Source of the DNA: Micromonospora globbae | GTDB taxonomy: Bacteria; Actinomycetota; Actinomycetes; Mycobacteriales; Micromonosporaceae | Direction of reading: 5' to 3' | DNA length: 43,958 nucleotides | Assembly: GCF_003610785.1 (NCBI RefSeq) | Contig: NZ_RAQQ01000033.1 | Coordinates: 1 to 43,958 of the forward strand | In this document: one piece after another, positions 18,162 to 27,028 of the stretch | Numbering within the stretch: the stretch's first letter is position 1 | Layout of the letters: every line of letters starts with the position of its first letter | Made by a program: the position numbers and the translations under genes | Notes under the pieces: generated by a model | Told to the model about the DNA's origin: nothing | The model's database searches: none | The model's input: the letters and a program-made list of their open reading frames with translations, nothing else

Positions 18162-18845
18162 ATGACCACCGGACAGCACCGGGCCGCCCAGCCGGAGATC
18201 GAGCCACCGGACGAGGAGCAGCTGCCCACCATCGCCGAGCAGGTGGCCGAGCAGCTCGGCGGCTTCCGCGGCCTGGCCGAGTCGAGCATCCCCGTGGTGG
18301 TCTTCGTGATCGCCAACATCATCGGCGAGCTGCGCCCCGCGGTGATCGCCTCGGTGGCCGTGGCGCTGCTGATCGCCGCCGTGCGGCTGGTCCAGCGCCG
18401 CCCGATCCGGCACGCGGTCAACGGCCTCTTCGGCATCGCCATCGGCGCGGCCATCGCCTGGCGGACCGGCGACGAGCGGGACTTCTACCTCCCCGGCATC
18501 CTCTACGGGGTCGGCTACGGGCTCGTCCTGCTGCTCTCGGCCGCCATCCGTCAGCCGCTCGTGGGGTGGCTCTGGTCGGTGCTGGTCGCCAAGGGACGCT
18601 CGGAGTGGCGGGACGACCCACGGCTGGTGCGCACGTTCACGGCGCTGACCGTGCTCTGGGGTGTCGTCTGGCTGGCCAAGGTCGGCGTGCAGGCCGGGCT
18701 GTACCTCGCCCACCAGGACACCGCGCTCGGCGTGGCCCGGCTGGTGCTCGGCTACCCGCCGTACGCCCTGCTGCTGCTCATCACCGTCTGGACGGTGCGC
18801 CGGGTCACCCGGGAGCCGGAGCCGGAGCCGCTGGCCGGCAGCTGA
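18162..18845 (+). CDS. DUF3159 family integral membrane protein
   Basis: The product is 227 residues from the ATG at 18162 (gggag site upstream). A charged N-terminus of about 40 residues precedes five or six transmembrane helices. The family pattern includes FRGLAESSIPVVVFVIANII near 41-60 and WRDDPRLVRTFTALTVLWGVVW near 147-168. The function is unknown. It ends the dut operon-like run and is convergent with trkA across a strong hairpin. Confidence 0.85.
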   Translation: MTTGQHRAAQPEIEPPDEEQLPTIAEQVAEQLGGFRGLAESSIPVVVFVIANIIGELRPAVIASVAVALLIAAVRLVQRRPIRHAVNGLFGIAIGAAIAWRTGDERDFYLPGILYGVGYGLVLLLSAAIRQPLVGWLWSVLVAKGRSEWRDDPRLVRTFTALTVLWGVVWLAKVGVQAGLYLAHQDTALGVARLVLGYPPYALLLLITVWTVRRVTREPEPEPLAGS

Positions 18846-18861
18846 CGCCCGGCGCGTCGGG

Positions 18862-18888
18862 CCGCCCGCCCGTGGCGCGGGCGGGCGG
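18862..18888. terminator. Bidirectional hairpin between DUF3159 and trkA genes
   Basis: Perfect 10-bp arms (ccgcccgccc at 18862-18871 and gggcgggcgg at 18879-18888) with a 7-base loop lie between convergent genes. Confidence 0.8.
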
Positions 18889-18900
18889 AAGCCGTGAACG

Positions 18901-19590
18901 TCAGCGCTCCTCGCGGGTGCGCTCCACGCTGTCCGGCCCGAGGACCACGGCCCGGACGGCGTCCTCCACCTCGGCGGTGCACACGAAGATCAGCTCGTCG
19001 CCGGCCTCGATCGGGTCGTCGGGGCTGGGCACCAGCACCCGCTTGCCACGGAGGATGGCCACGAGCGCCGAGTCCCGGGGCAGCGGCACCGCGTGGAGCG
19101 GCTGGCCGACGTACGGCGCGGTCGGCGGCAGGGTGATCTCCACGAGGTTCGCCTCGCCCTGCCGGAAGGTCATCAGCCGGACCAGGTCGCCGACCGTCAC
19201 CGCCTCCTCGACCAGCGCGGCCATCACGCGCGGCTTGCTCACCGCCACGTCGACGCCCCACTGCTCGGTGAAGAGCCACTCGTTCTCCGCCCGGTTGACG
19301 CGGGCCACCACGCGGGGCACCGCGAACTCGGTCTTGGCGAGCAGCGACGCCACCAGGTTGACCTTGTCGTCGCCGGTGGCCGCCACGACCACGTCGCAGC
19401 CGGCGAGGTCGGCCTCCTCCAGGCTGGCCAGCTCGCACGCGTCGGCCAGCACCCAGTCGGCGTCGGGCACCCGGTCCGGCCGCAGCATCTTCGGCTGCCG
19501 CTCGATCAACATCACCTGGTGGCCGTTCTCGATCAGCTCCTGGGCGATCGAGCGCCCCACGTTGCCGGCGCCGGCGATGGCGACCCGCAT
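18901..19590 (-). CDS. TrkA-type RCK potassium-uptake regulatory protein (second of pair)
   Basis: The product is 229 residues, the length of a single-unit TrkA (RCK_N plus RCK_C). The Rossmann NAD(H)-binding motif is GAGNVGRSIA at 7-16, with an acidic strand-2 end (MLIERQ). The C-terminal RCK_C lobe covers about 140-222 (VEITLPPTAPYVGQPL, AILRGKRVLVPSPDD). Such proteins assemble as gating rings on potassium channels or transporters and sense nucleotides. The ATG has an aaggagg site that lies within the 3' end of the upstream trkA. No TrkH/KtrB membrane subunit is in the window; the nearest transporter is the divergent KimA-like permease. Confidence 0.9.
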   Translation of the reverse strand: MRVAIAGAGNVGRSIAQELIENGHQVMLIERQPKMLRPDRVPDADWVLADACELASLEEADLAGCDVVVAATGDDKVNLVASLLAKTEFAVPRVVARVNRAENEWLFTEQWGVDVAVSKPRVMAALVEEAVTVGDLVRLMTFRQGEANLVEITLPPTAPYVGQPLHAVPLPRDSALVAILRGKRVLVPSPDDPIEAGDELIFVCTAEVEDAVRAVVLGPDSVERTREER

Positions 19591-19592
19591 GG

Positions 19593-20258
19593 CTAGTGCC
19601 CTCCTTCCGGCGGCGCCGACGCCACCGACGTGACCGTCGCCACGATGTCGTCGGTGACCAGCATGAAGACCTGGTCACCCTCCTGCACCACGGTGGACGT
19701 GGTGGGCAGCGTGCCGATACCGAAGCGGATCAGGTAGGCCACCCGTGCCCCGGCCGCCTCCTCCAGGGCGCGCACCGGCCGGCCGATCCAGTCCTTGTGC
19801 ACGGGCACCTCGACGATCGACACGGTGCTGGTCGGGTCGCGGAAGATCTCCACGTTCCCCTCCGGCACCAGGTGCCGCAGCATCCGGTCGGCGGTCCACC
19901 GGACGGTCGCCACGGTGGGGATGCCGAGCCGCTCGTAGACCTGGGCCCGCCGCTGGTCGTAGATGCGGGCGGCGACCCGGGACACGCCGAACGTCTCGCG
20001 GGCCAGCCGGGCGGAGATGATGTTCGAGTTGTCGCCGCTGGAGACCGCGGCGAACGCGTCGGCCCGCTCGATGCCGGCCTGGCGCAGCACGTCACCGTCG
20101 AAACCGGCACCGGTCACCGTGATCCCGGCGAAGTCCGGGCCGAGCCGCCGGAAGGCGTCGGCGTCCTGGTCGATCACCGCCACCGAGTGCCCCCGGGACT
20201 CCAGGCTGTGGGCGAGGGTCGACCCGACCCGCCCGCAGCCCATGATCACGACATGCAC
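19593..20258 (-). CDS. TrkA-type RCK potassium-uptake regulatory protein (first of pair)
   Basis: A 221-residue paralogue of the next gene. The Rossmann motif GCGRVGSTLA is at 7-16 with AVIDQD at the end of strand 2; the RCK_C lobe is at about 136-215 (SIVEVPVHKDWIGRPV, VVQEGDQVFMLV). The ATG has a gggaggg site. It is transcribed first, followed after 2 bp by the second trkA, so the two subunits are made together, like the CeoB/CeoC pair of mycobacteria. The gene is divergent from the KimA-like permease across 158 bp, which suggests a shared potassium-homeostasis task. Confidence 0.9.
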   Translation of the reverse strand: MHVVIMGCGRVGSTLAHSLESRGHSVAVIDQDADAFRRLGPDFAGITVTGAGFDGDVLRQAGIERADAFAAVSSGDNSNIISARLARETFGVSRVAARIYDQRRAQVYERLGIPTVATVRWTADRMLRHLVPEGNVEIFRDPTSTVSIVEVPVHKDWIGRPVRALEEAAGARVAYLIRFGIGTLPTTSTVVQEGDQVFMLVTDDIVATVTSVASAPPEGGH

Positions 20259-20402
20259 GCTTCCCTCCCAAGGTGCGTACCCGTCCGCGCGGACCCGTCG
20301 GGTGCGAGCCTGCCACGTCCCCGCGGGGAACGAGGACCGACGGTACCGCGCCGGTGCGCGCGGCGATGATCGCCCACCCCGGCACCTCCGTCCCCCTGGA
20401 CG

Positions 20403-20416
20403 TACCCTTGGCGTTC
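20403..20416 (+). promoter_or_regulatory. Candidate -10 element for a leaderless KimA-like transcript
   Basis: TACCCT at 20403-20408 ends 8 bases before the GTG at 20417. No ribosome binding site is visible there. Confidence 0.4.
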
Positions 20417-22489
20417 GTGGCCAGTCCCACCTCGCTGCTGAAGCGGCTGCTCGTCGGTCGACCGTTCCGGTCCGACCGGCTCCAGCACACCCTCCTGCCG
20501 AAGCGCATCGCGCTGCCCGTCTTCGCCTCCGACGCGCTGTCCAGCGTCGCGTACGCCCCCGACGAGATCCTGTTGACCCTGTCGATCGCCGGGGCCTCGG
20601 CGTACGTCTTCTCGCCGTGGATCGCGCTCGCGGTCGTGGTGGTCATGCTGACGGTGGTGGCCAGCTACCGGCAGAACGTGCACGCCTACCCCTCCGGCGG
20701 CGGCGACTACGAGGTGGCCACGGTCAACCTCGGACCCAAGTTCGGCATCGGGGTGGCCAGCGCGCTGCTGGTCGACTACGTGCTGACGGTGGCCGTGTCG
20801 GTCTCCTCCGGGGTGGCCAACCTCGGCTCGGTGGTGCCGTTCGTGGCCACCCACAAGGTCATGATCGCCGTGATCGCCGTGGTGCTGCTGACCGCCGTCA
20901 ACCTGCGTGGCCTGCGCGAGTCCGGCACGGCGTTCGCCATCCCCACCTACGGCTTCGTGATCGTGATCGGCGGGATGCTGCTCACCGGTCTCATCCGGGT
21001 CTTCGTCCTCGGCCACGAGCTGCGGGCACCCAGCGCCGACCTGGTCATCCAGGCCGAGCACAGCGTGACCGGGTTCGCGCTGGTCTTCCTGCTGCTGCGC
21101 ACGTTCAGCTCGGGCGCCGCCGCGCTCACCGGCGTCGAGGCGATCTCCAACGGCGTACCGGCGTTCAAGCCGCCCAAGAGCCGCAACGCGGCCACCACCC
21201 TGCTGCTGCTCGGCGTGATCGCCGTGAGCATGCTGGTCGGGATCATCTGGCTGGCCCGGTTGACCCACCTGCAGTTCGTCGAGGACCCGGCGGCGCAGAT
21301 CGTCTCCGGCCCGGCCGGGTACGAGCAGAAGACGGTCACCACCCAGCTCGGCGAGGCGGTCTTCGGCTCCGGGTCGATCCTGCTGTACGTGGTGGCCGGG
21401 ATCACCGCGCTCATCCTCTTCCTGGCCGCGAACACCGCGTTCAACGGGTTCCCCGTGCTCGGCTCGATCCTCGCCCAGGACCGCTACCTGCCCCGACAGC
21501 TGCACACCCGCGGCGACCGGCTGGCCTTCTCCAACGGCATCCTCTTCCTCGCCGCGTTCGCGATCGTGCTGATCGTCGGCTTCCAGGCCGAGGTCACCCG
21601 GCTCATCCAGCTCTACATCGTCGGGGTCTTCGTCTCGTTCACCCTCTCCCAGGCCGGCATGATCCGGCACTGGAACCGGCACCTGAAGATCGAGCGGGAC
21701 CCGGAGGCGCGCCGGCGCATGCACCGGTCCCGGGCCATCAACGCGTTCGGCATGGGGCTGACCGGGACGGTCCTGGTGATCGTGCTGATCACGAAGTTCC
21801 TGCTCGGCGCCTGGATCGCCATCGCCGCGATGGCGGTGATCTACCTGCTCATGCTGGCGATCCGCCGGCACTACGACCGGGTCGCGCGGGAACTCGCGCC
21901 GCCGGACGAGGGTCGGGCCGTGCTGCCCGCCCGCAACCACGCGATCGTGCTCGTCAGCAAGCTGCACCAGCCGACGCTGCGGGCGATCGCGTACGCGCGG
22001 GCGACCCGGCCCGACACCCTCACGGCGGTCACCGTGAACGTCGACGAGAAGGACACCCGGGACCTCCAGGAGGAGTGGGAGCGGCGGGAGCTGCCCGTGC
22101 CGCTCACCGTGATCGACTCGCCGTACCGGGAGATCACGCGGCCGATCCTCGACTTCGTGGCCAACACCCGCCGGGAGTCCCCGCGCGACGTGGTCACCGT
22201 CTTCATCCCGGAGTACGTGGTCGGCCGCTGGTGGGAGAACCTGTTGCACAACCAGAGCGCGCTGCGGCTCAAGACCCGGCTGCTCTTCGAGCCGGGGGTG
22301 ATGGTGACGAGCGTGCCGTGGCAGCTCGCCTCGACCGCCAACAAGGACCTGTCCCGGCTGGACGCCACGCTCTCCCGCGGCCCGGCGCGCGGGCCGCGGG
22401 TGGCGCCGCGCAGCACCCTGCCGCCGACGGTCCCGCCGGTCGTGTCGGCGCCGCCGGGCGAGTCCGGGCCGGGCGACGGCCGTGGCTGA
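20417..22489 (+). CDS. APC-superfamily potassium importer, KimA-like
   Basis: A 690-residue protein. Residues 1-510 hold about 12 transmembrane helices of the APC fold; the last 180 form a soluble USP-like domain. It matches Bacillus subtilis KimA (YdaO), a proton-coupled high-affinity K+ importer, in SSVAYAPDEIL, SYRQNVHAYPSGGGDYEVA, FSSGAAALTGVEAISN, AANTAFNGFPVLG and HNQSALRLKTRLLF. In KimA the soluble domain binds c-di-AMP, which inhibits transport; whether that holds here is unknown. The GTG at 20417 is preferred because it begins the conserved part; a frame from 20273 adds no homologous sequence. Divergent from the TrkA pair and overlapping the next gene by 8 bp. Confidence 0.85.
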   Translation: MASPTSLLKRLLVGRPFRSDRLQHTLLPKRIALPVFASDALSSVAYAPDEILLTLSIAGASAYVFSPWIALAVVVVMLTVVASYRQNVHAYPSGGGDYEVATVNLGPKFGIGVASALLVDYVLTVAVSVSSGVANLGSVVPFVATHKVMIAVIAVVLLTAVNLRGLRESGTAFAIPTYGFVIVIGGMLLTGLIRVFVLGHELRAPSADLVIQAEHSVTGFALVFLLLRTFSSGAAALTGVEAISNGVPAFKPPKSRNAATTLLLLGVIAVSMLVGIIWLARLTHLQFVEDPAAQIVSGPAGYEQKTVTTQLGEAVFGSGSILLYVVAGITALILFLAANTAFNGFPVLGSILAQDRYLPRQLHTRGDRLAFSNGILFLAAFAIVLIVGFQAEVTRLIQLYIVGVFVSFTLSQAGMIRHWNRHLKIERDPEARRRMHRSRAINAFGMGLTGTVLVIVLITKFLLGAWIAIAAMAVIYLLMLAIRRHYDRVARELAPPDEGRAVLPARNHAIVLVSKLHQPTLRAIAYARATRPDTLTAVTVNVDEKDTRDLQEEWERRELPVPLTVIDSPYREITRPILDFVANTRRESPRDVVTVFIPEYVVGRWWENLLHNQSALRLKTRLLFEPGVMVTSVPWQLASTANKDLSRLDATLSRGPARGPRVAPRSTLPPTVPPVVSAPPGESGPGDGRG

Positions 22490-23726
22490 GCCGGCAGCCA
22501 CGTCCGGGCTGGCCGAGGCGGAGCGGGTCGAGCTGACCGTGGGCCCGGTGGCCCCCGGCGGGCACTGCGTGGCCCGGGTGGACGGGCAGGTGGTCTTCGT
22601 CCGGCACGCCCTGCCCGGTGAGCGGGTCGTGGCCGAGGTGACCGAGGTGCACCGGGGGTTCGTCCGCGCCGACGCCGTGACGGTCATCGAGGCGTCGCCG
22701 GACCGGGTCGAACCACCCTGCCCGTACGCCCGGCCGGGCCGCTGCGGCGGATGCGACCTGCAGCACGTGGCGCCGGCGGCGCAGCGGGAGTGGAAGGCCG
22801 CCGTGGTGCGCGAGCAGCTGTCGCGGCTGGGCGGCCTCACCGACGCCGAGGTGGACCGGCTCGGCGTCCGCGTCGAGGCGCTGCCCGGCGGGCCGCTGGG
22901 CTGGCGCTCGCGCGTCCGGTACGCGGTGGACGCCGCGGACCGCGCCGGCCTGCTGAAGCACCGCTCGCACGAGGTGGTGCCGATCGACCGCTGCCTGATC
23001 GCCCACCCGGCGATCCAGCGGCTGCCCGTGCTGCCCGCGAGCGGGGCCCGCTGGCCGGACGCCGAGGCCGTGGAGACGGTGGCCTCGACCGGCGGCGACG
23101 TGGCCGTGTCGACGGTGGCCGGCGGTGTGGCCACCACGGTCGAGGGGCCGGCCACGGTCCGCGAGGTGGCCGCTGGCCGGGAGTGGGCCCTGCCCGCGTC
23201 CGCCTTCTGGCAGGTGCACCCGGCGGCGGCCGACACGCTGGTCGCCGCGGTGCTGGAGCTGCTGGAGCCCCGCCCGGGGGAGGTGGCGTGGGACCTCTAC
23301 GGCGGTGCCGGGCTGTTCGCCGCGGCGCTGGCCGGCCGGGTCGGCGACGCCGGGCGGGTCACCCTGGTCGAGGCGGCCGCCCAGGGCGTCGCCGCCGCCC
23401 GGGACAACCTGCGTGACCTGCCCCGGGTCGAGGTGGTGGCGGCCCGGGTGGAGACCGCGCTGGCCCGGCGGCGCATCACCGGCCCGGTCGACGTGGTGGT
23501 GCTCGACCCGCCGCGTACCGGTGCGGGCGCCCGGGTGGTCCGCGAGCTGGTCGCCGCCGCGTCCCGGGCGGTCGGCTACGTGGCCTGCGACCCGGCCGCC
23601 TTCGCCCGGGACGTCCGCACCTTCGCCGGGCTGGGCTGGCGCCTGGCCGCCCTGCGCGGGTTCGACCTGTTCCCGATGACCCAGCACGTCGAACTGGTGG
23701 GGCTGCTGCTGCCGCCCGAGCGTTGA
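22482..23726 (+). CDS. TrmA/RlmD-family RNA m5U methyltransferase with TRAM domain
   Basis: A 414-residue protein. An N-terminal TRAM domain (about 15-70) binds RNA. Four cysteines for a [4Fe-4S] cluster are present: Cys80, Cys88, Cys91 and Cys171; the first spacing is seven residues rather than the usual five. SAM motif DLYGGAGLFA is at 271-280, LDPPRTG at 341-347, and the nucleophilic Cys369 is in YVACDP. The enzyme should make 5-methyluridine in rRNA or tRNA; which one cannot be decided here. Its GTG overlaps the end of the KimA-like gene by 8 bp, so the two are translationally coupled. Confidence 0.9.
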   Translation: MAEPAATSGLAEAERVELTVGPVAPGGHCVARVDGQVVFVRHALPGERVVAEVTEVHRGFVRADAVTVIEASPDRVEPPCPYARPGRCGGCDLQHVAPAAQREWKAAVVREQLSRLGGLTDAEVDRLGVRVEALPGGPLGWRSRVRYAVDAADRAGLLKHRSHEVVPIDRCLIAHPAIQRLPVLPASGARWPDAEAVETVASTGGDVAVSTVAGGVATTVEGPATVREVAAGREWALPASAFWQVHPAAADTLVAAVLELLEPRPGEVAWDLYGGAGLFAAALAGRVGDAGRVTLVEAAAQGVAAARDNLRDLPRVEVVAARVETALARRRITGPVDVVVLDPPRTGAGARVVRELVAAASRAVGYVACDPAAFARDVRTFAGLGWRLAALRGFDLFPMTQHVELVGLLLPPER

Positions 23727-23756
23727 CCGGGACCCGTTCCCTACCGGATCCGTCAA

Positions 23757-23768
23757 GAAGGGCCCTTC
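23757..23768. repeat. 12-bp palindrome covering the anmK ribosome binding site
   Basis: gaagggcccttc is a perfect palindrome immediately upstream of the anmK GTG at 23770. Its left half contains the only purine-rich stretch that could act as ribosome binding site. It might be a remnant of a dispersed repeat or mask the site in the mRNA. Confidence 0.5.
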
Positions 23769-23769
23769 C

Positions 23770-24948
23770 GTGAAGATCGTCGGGTTGATGTCGGGGACGT
23801 CGTACGACGGGGTGGACGTGGTCGCCGCCGAGTTCACCGTCGAGGGGGACACGCTCTGGCTGCGGCCGCTCGGGCACCGGGGCCTCGACTACGACGAGGA
23901 GCTGCGGGAGCGCATCGGCGAGCTGCTGCCACCGGCGGCAACCACGATCGAGGCGGTCTGCCGCCTGGACAACCGGCTCGGCGAGGTCTTCGCCGAGGCG
24001 GCGGCGGTCGGGCTGGACCTCGCCGGCGGCGGAGTCGACCTCGTGGTCTCGCCCGGGCAGACGGTCTTCCACTGGGTGCAGGACGGTGTGGCGCGGGGCA
24101 CCCTCCAGCTCGGCGCGGTGGCCCGGGTCGCCGCGCGGGTCGGCGTACCGGTGCTCAGCGACCTGCGGTCGGCCGACATCGCCGCCGGCGGGCAGGGCGC
24201 GCCGCTCGTGCCGGCCTTCGACGCCCTGCTGCTGGCCCCCGACGAGGCCGCGGCGGCCGGGGGCGCGCCGCGGGCCGCGCTGAACCTCGGCGGGATCGCC
24301 AACCTCACCGTGGTCGCACCGGGCGCGCCGGTGCTCGGGTACGACGCCGGGCCGGCCAACGCGCTGCTCGACGCCGCGGCCCGCCGCCTCCTCGGGCAGC
24401 CCTGCGACCGCGACGGCGCCCGCGCGGCGGCCGGTCGGGTGCACCCGGGGCTGCTCGCGGCGCTGCTCGCCGAGCCGTACTACGCGGCTCCCGCCCCGAA
24501 GTCGACCGGCAAGGAGCTGTTCCACGCCGGCTACCTCGACGAACGGCTCGCGGCGCTGGGTGAGCCGGTCGCGGCCGACGACGTGCTGGCCACGCTCACC
24601 GAGCTGACCGCCCGGGTGGTGGCCGCCGAGTGCGACCGGCACGGCGTCGTCGAGGTGATCGCCGCCGGCGGCGGGGTGCGCAACCGGACGCTGTGGGAGC
24701 GGCTCGCCGCGCTGGGCGCCGGCCGCTGGCGGCTGCGGACCACCGACGAGCTGGGCGTGCCGGCCCAGGCCAGGGAGGCGTACGCCTTCGCCCTGCTGGG
24801 CTGGCTGTCCTGGCACGGTCTGCCCGGCGCGATCCCGTCGGTGACCGGGGCGGCCCGGGCGGCCGTCCTCGGCTCCTTCACCCCCTCCGGGCCCGGCCCC
24901 CGGGCGACGCCGGTGCCGCCGCCGCGCCGGCTGCGGATCCGCCCCTGA
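23770..24948 (+). CDS. anmK: Anhydro-N-acetylmuramic acid kinase
   Basis: A 392-residue protein of the ASKHA fold. The enzyme opens the 1,6-anhydro ring and phosphorylates anhydroMurNAc to MurNAc-6-phosphate in peptidoglycan recycling. Motifs visible: GLMSGTSYDGVD at 5-16 (usually GTSLDG), GQTVFH near 97-102, SDLRSADIAAGGQGAPLVP near 135-153, LNLGGIANLT near 175-184, and GGGVRNRTL near 304-312. The last 30 residues are Pro/Arg-rich and variable. Start is GTG, 43 bp after the RNA methyltransferase. No other recycling genes (murQ, nagZ) are in the window. Confidence 0.93.
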   Translation: MKIVGLMSGTSYDGVDVVAAEFTVEGDTLWLRPLGHRGLDYDEELRERIGELLPPAATTIEAVCRLDNRLGEVFAEAAAVGLDLAGGGVDLVVSPGQTVFHWVQDGVARGTLQLGAVARVAARVGVPVLSDLRSADIAAGGQGAPLVPAFDALLLAPDEAAAAGGAPRAALNLGGIANLTVVAPGAPVLGYDAGPANALLDAAARRLLGQPCDRDGARAAAGRVHPGLLAALLAEPYYAAPAPKSTGKELFHAGYLDERLAALGEPVAADDVLATLTELTARVVAAECDRHGVVEVIAAGGGVRNRTLWERLAALGAGRWRLRTTDELGVPAQAREAYAFALLGWLSWHGLPGAIPSVTGAARAAVLGSFTPSGPGPRATPVPPPRRLRIRP

Positions 24949-25017
24949 GCAGGCGCTGGGGTCGTCGGGTCGGGCGGGGGGAACGTCGGGCCGGGCTGCG
25001 GAGTACCGGATGGCCGA

Positions 25018-25031
25018 TAGACTCTGCGGTC
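25018..25031 (+). promoter_or_regulatory. Candidate -10 element for a leaderless dxs transcript
   Basis: TAGACT at 25018-25023 ends 8 bases before the dxs ATG at 25032, and no ribosome binding site is visible. The same hexamer precedes the GT-C-like gene at 28466. Confidence 0.5.
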
Positions 25032-26987
25032 ATGAGTGTTGAAGAGGGCACGGCCGACCACGGCCGGCTGCTGGCCACGGTGCGAAGTCCGCAGGACGTC
25101 AAGCGGATGTCCACCGAGCAGCTGGGCATCCTCGCCGCCGAGATCCGTGACTTCCTGATCGCGAAGGTGTCCCGCACCGGGGGGCACATCGGGCCCAACC
25201 TCGGTGTGGTCGAGCTGACACTCGCCCTGCACCGGGTCTTCGACTCGCCCCGCGACCGGCTCCTGTTCGACACCGGCCACCAGGCGTACGTGCACAAGAT
25301 CATCACCGGCCGGCAGGCCGGGTTCGACCGGCTGCGCCAGCGTGGTGGTCTCTCCGGCTACCCCAACCAGGCCGAGAGCGAGCACGACCTCATCGAGAAC
25401 TCGCACGCCTCGACGGCGCTGTCGTACGCCGACGGCCTCGCCAAGGCGTACGCGCTGCGCGGCGAGCACCGCGCCGTGGTCGCCGTCGTCGGTGACGGCG
25501 CGCTGACCGGCGGCATGTGCTGGGAGGCGCTGAACAACATCGCGGCCGCCGGCAACCCGCTGGTGATCGTGGTCAACGACAACGGCCGCTCGTACGCGCC
25601 GACCATCGGCGGCCTCGCCGACCACCTCTCGTCGCTGCGCCTCAACCCGGGCTACGAGAAGGTGCTCGACACGGTCAAGGAGGCCCTCGGTTCCACCCCG
25701 CTCGTCGGCAAGCCGATGTACGAGGTGCTGCACGCGGTCAAGAAGGGCATCAAGGACGCGGTCGCCCCGCAGGCCATGTTCGAGGACCTCGGCATCAAGT
25801 ACGTGGGTCCGGTCGACGGGCACGACGTGGCCGCCGTCGAGTCGGCGCTGCGCGCGGCGAAGAACTTCGGCGGTCCGGTGATCGTGCACGCCGTCACCCG
25901 CAAGGGCTACGGCTACCGCCCCGCCGAGGAGGACGAGGCGGACTGCCTGCACGGCCCCGGCGGCGCGTTCGACGTCGAGACGGGTCAGCTGGTCGCCGCG
26001 CCGTCGGTGAAGTGGACCCACGTCTTCGCCGACGAGCTGGTCGCGATCGCCGACGAGCGGCCCGACGTGGTGGGCATCACGGCCGCGATGGCCGAGCCGA
26101 CCGGCATCGCCACCCTGGCCCGGAAGTACCCGGAGCGGGTGTACGACGTGGGCATCGCCGAGCAGCACGCGGCCACGTCGGCGGCCGGCCTCGCCATGGG
26201 CGGCCTGCACCCGGTCGTGGCCGTCTACGCGACGTTCCTCAACCGGGCCTTCGACCAGGTGCTGCTGGACGTGGCGATGCACAGGCTGCCGGTGACCTTC
26301 GTGCTGGACCGGGCCGGCGTCACCGGCCCGGACGGGCCGAGCCACTACGGCATCTGGGACATGTCCGTCTTCGGGGTGGTGCCGGGCCTGCGGATCGCCG
26401 CACCCCGGGACGCCGCCTCGCTCCGCGAGGAGCTGCGCGAGGCGATCGGCGTCGACGACGGCCCCACCGTGATCCGCTTCCCCACCGGTACGGTGGCCGC
26501 CGACCTGCCCGCCGTACGCCGGATCGGGCCGGTCGACGTGCTGGCCGAGTCGACGCGTACCGACGTGCTGCTGGTGGCCGTCGGCGCCTTCGGCCACCTC
26601 GGCATGGAGGTCGCCGCCCGGGTCGCCGAGCAGGGCTACGGGGTGACCGTCGTCGACCCGCGCTGGGTCCGGCCGGTCCCCGCGGAGCTGGTCGAGCTGG
26701 CCGCCGGGCACCGGCTCGTGGTCACCGTCGAGGACGGTGTGCGGGTCGGGGGCGTCGGTGACGCCCTCGGGCAGGCGATGCGCGACGCCGACGTCCGGGT
26801 GCCGCTGCGCGACCTCGGCGTGCCGGCGGACTGGCACCCGCACGGCACCCGCGCGCAGATCCTCGCCGACCTCCGGCTCACCGCGCAGGACGTGGCCCGG
26901 GACGTCACCGGCTGGATCTCCGGGCTGGACGGCGTGCCGGTGGACCCGGTGCGGGTCACCGCCGACGACACGGCCGCGCAGAACTGA
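25032..26987 (+). CDS. dxs: 1-deoxy-D-xylulose-5-phosphate synthase
   Basis: A 651-residue transketolase-like enzyme. It condenses pyruvate and glyceraldehyde 3-phosphate to DXP, the first step of the MEP isoprenoid pathway (and of thiamine/pyridoxal synthesis). It uses thiamine diphosphate and Mg. His52 (RTGGHIGPNLG), DTGHQAYVHK at 80-89, and the TPP motif GDG at 154-156 to NDN at 182-184 are present. DVGIAEQHAATSAAGLA carries the conserved Glu, DRAGVTGPDGPSHYG follows, and a transketolase C domain is at about 500-625. The ATG at 25032 starts the conserved N-terminus. A hairpin follows the stop codon. Confidence 0.97.
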   Translation: MSVEEGTADHGRLLATVRSPQDVKRMSTEQLGILAAEIRDFLIAKVSRTGGHIGPNLGVVELTLALHRVFDSPRDRLLFDTGHQAYVHKIITGRQAGFDRLRQRGGLSGYPNQAESEHDLIENSHASTALSYADGLAKAYALRGEHRAVVAVVGDGALTGGMCWEALNNIAAAGNPLVIVVNDNGRSYAPTIGGLADHLSSLRLNPGYEKVLDTVKEALGSTPLVGKPMYEVLHAVKKGIKDAVAPQAMFEDLGIKYVGPVDGHDVAAVESALRAAKNFGGPVIVHAVTRKGYGYRPAEEDEADCLHGPGGAFDVETGQLVAAPSVKWTHVFADELVAIADERPDVVGITAAMAEPTGIATLARKYPERVYDVGIAEQHAATSAAGLAMGGLHPVVAVYATFLNRAFDQVLLDVAMHRLPVTFVLDRAGVTGPDGPSHYGIWDMSVFGVVPGLRIAAPRDAASLREELREAIGVDDGPTVIRFPTGTVAADLPAVRRIGPVDVLAESTRTDVLLVAVGAFGHLGMEVAARVAEQGYGVTVVDPRWVRPVPAELVELAAGHRLVVTVEDGVRVGGVGDALGQAMRDADVRVPLRDLGVPADWHPHGTRAQILADLRLTAQDVARDVTGWISGLDGVPVDPVRVTADDTAAQN

Positions 26988-26996
26988 CGCGTACGG

Positions 26997-27028
26997 CGGC
27001 GGGCGGTCCCGGTCGGGGCCGCCCGCCG
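26997..27028 (+). terminator. Hairpin after dxs
   Basis: Perfect 10-bp arms (cggcgggcgg at 26997-27006, ccgcccgccg at 27019-27028) start 9 bases after the stop. The 12-base loop contains a further ccc/ggg pair. Confidence 0.75.

Noticed and set aside
18901..20258. Two TrkA genes as one frameshifted double-unit TrkA
   Set aside because: Each has its own ribosome binding site, complete Rossmann motif and RCK_C lobe, and the paired single-unit arrangement is known in actinobacteria.
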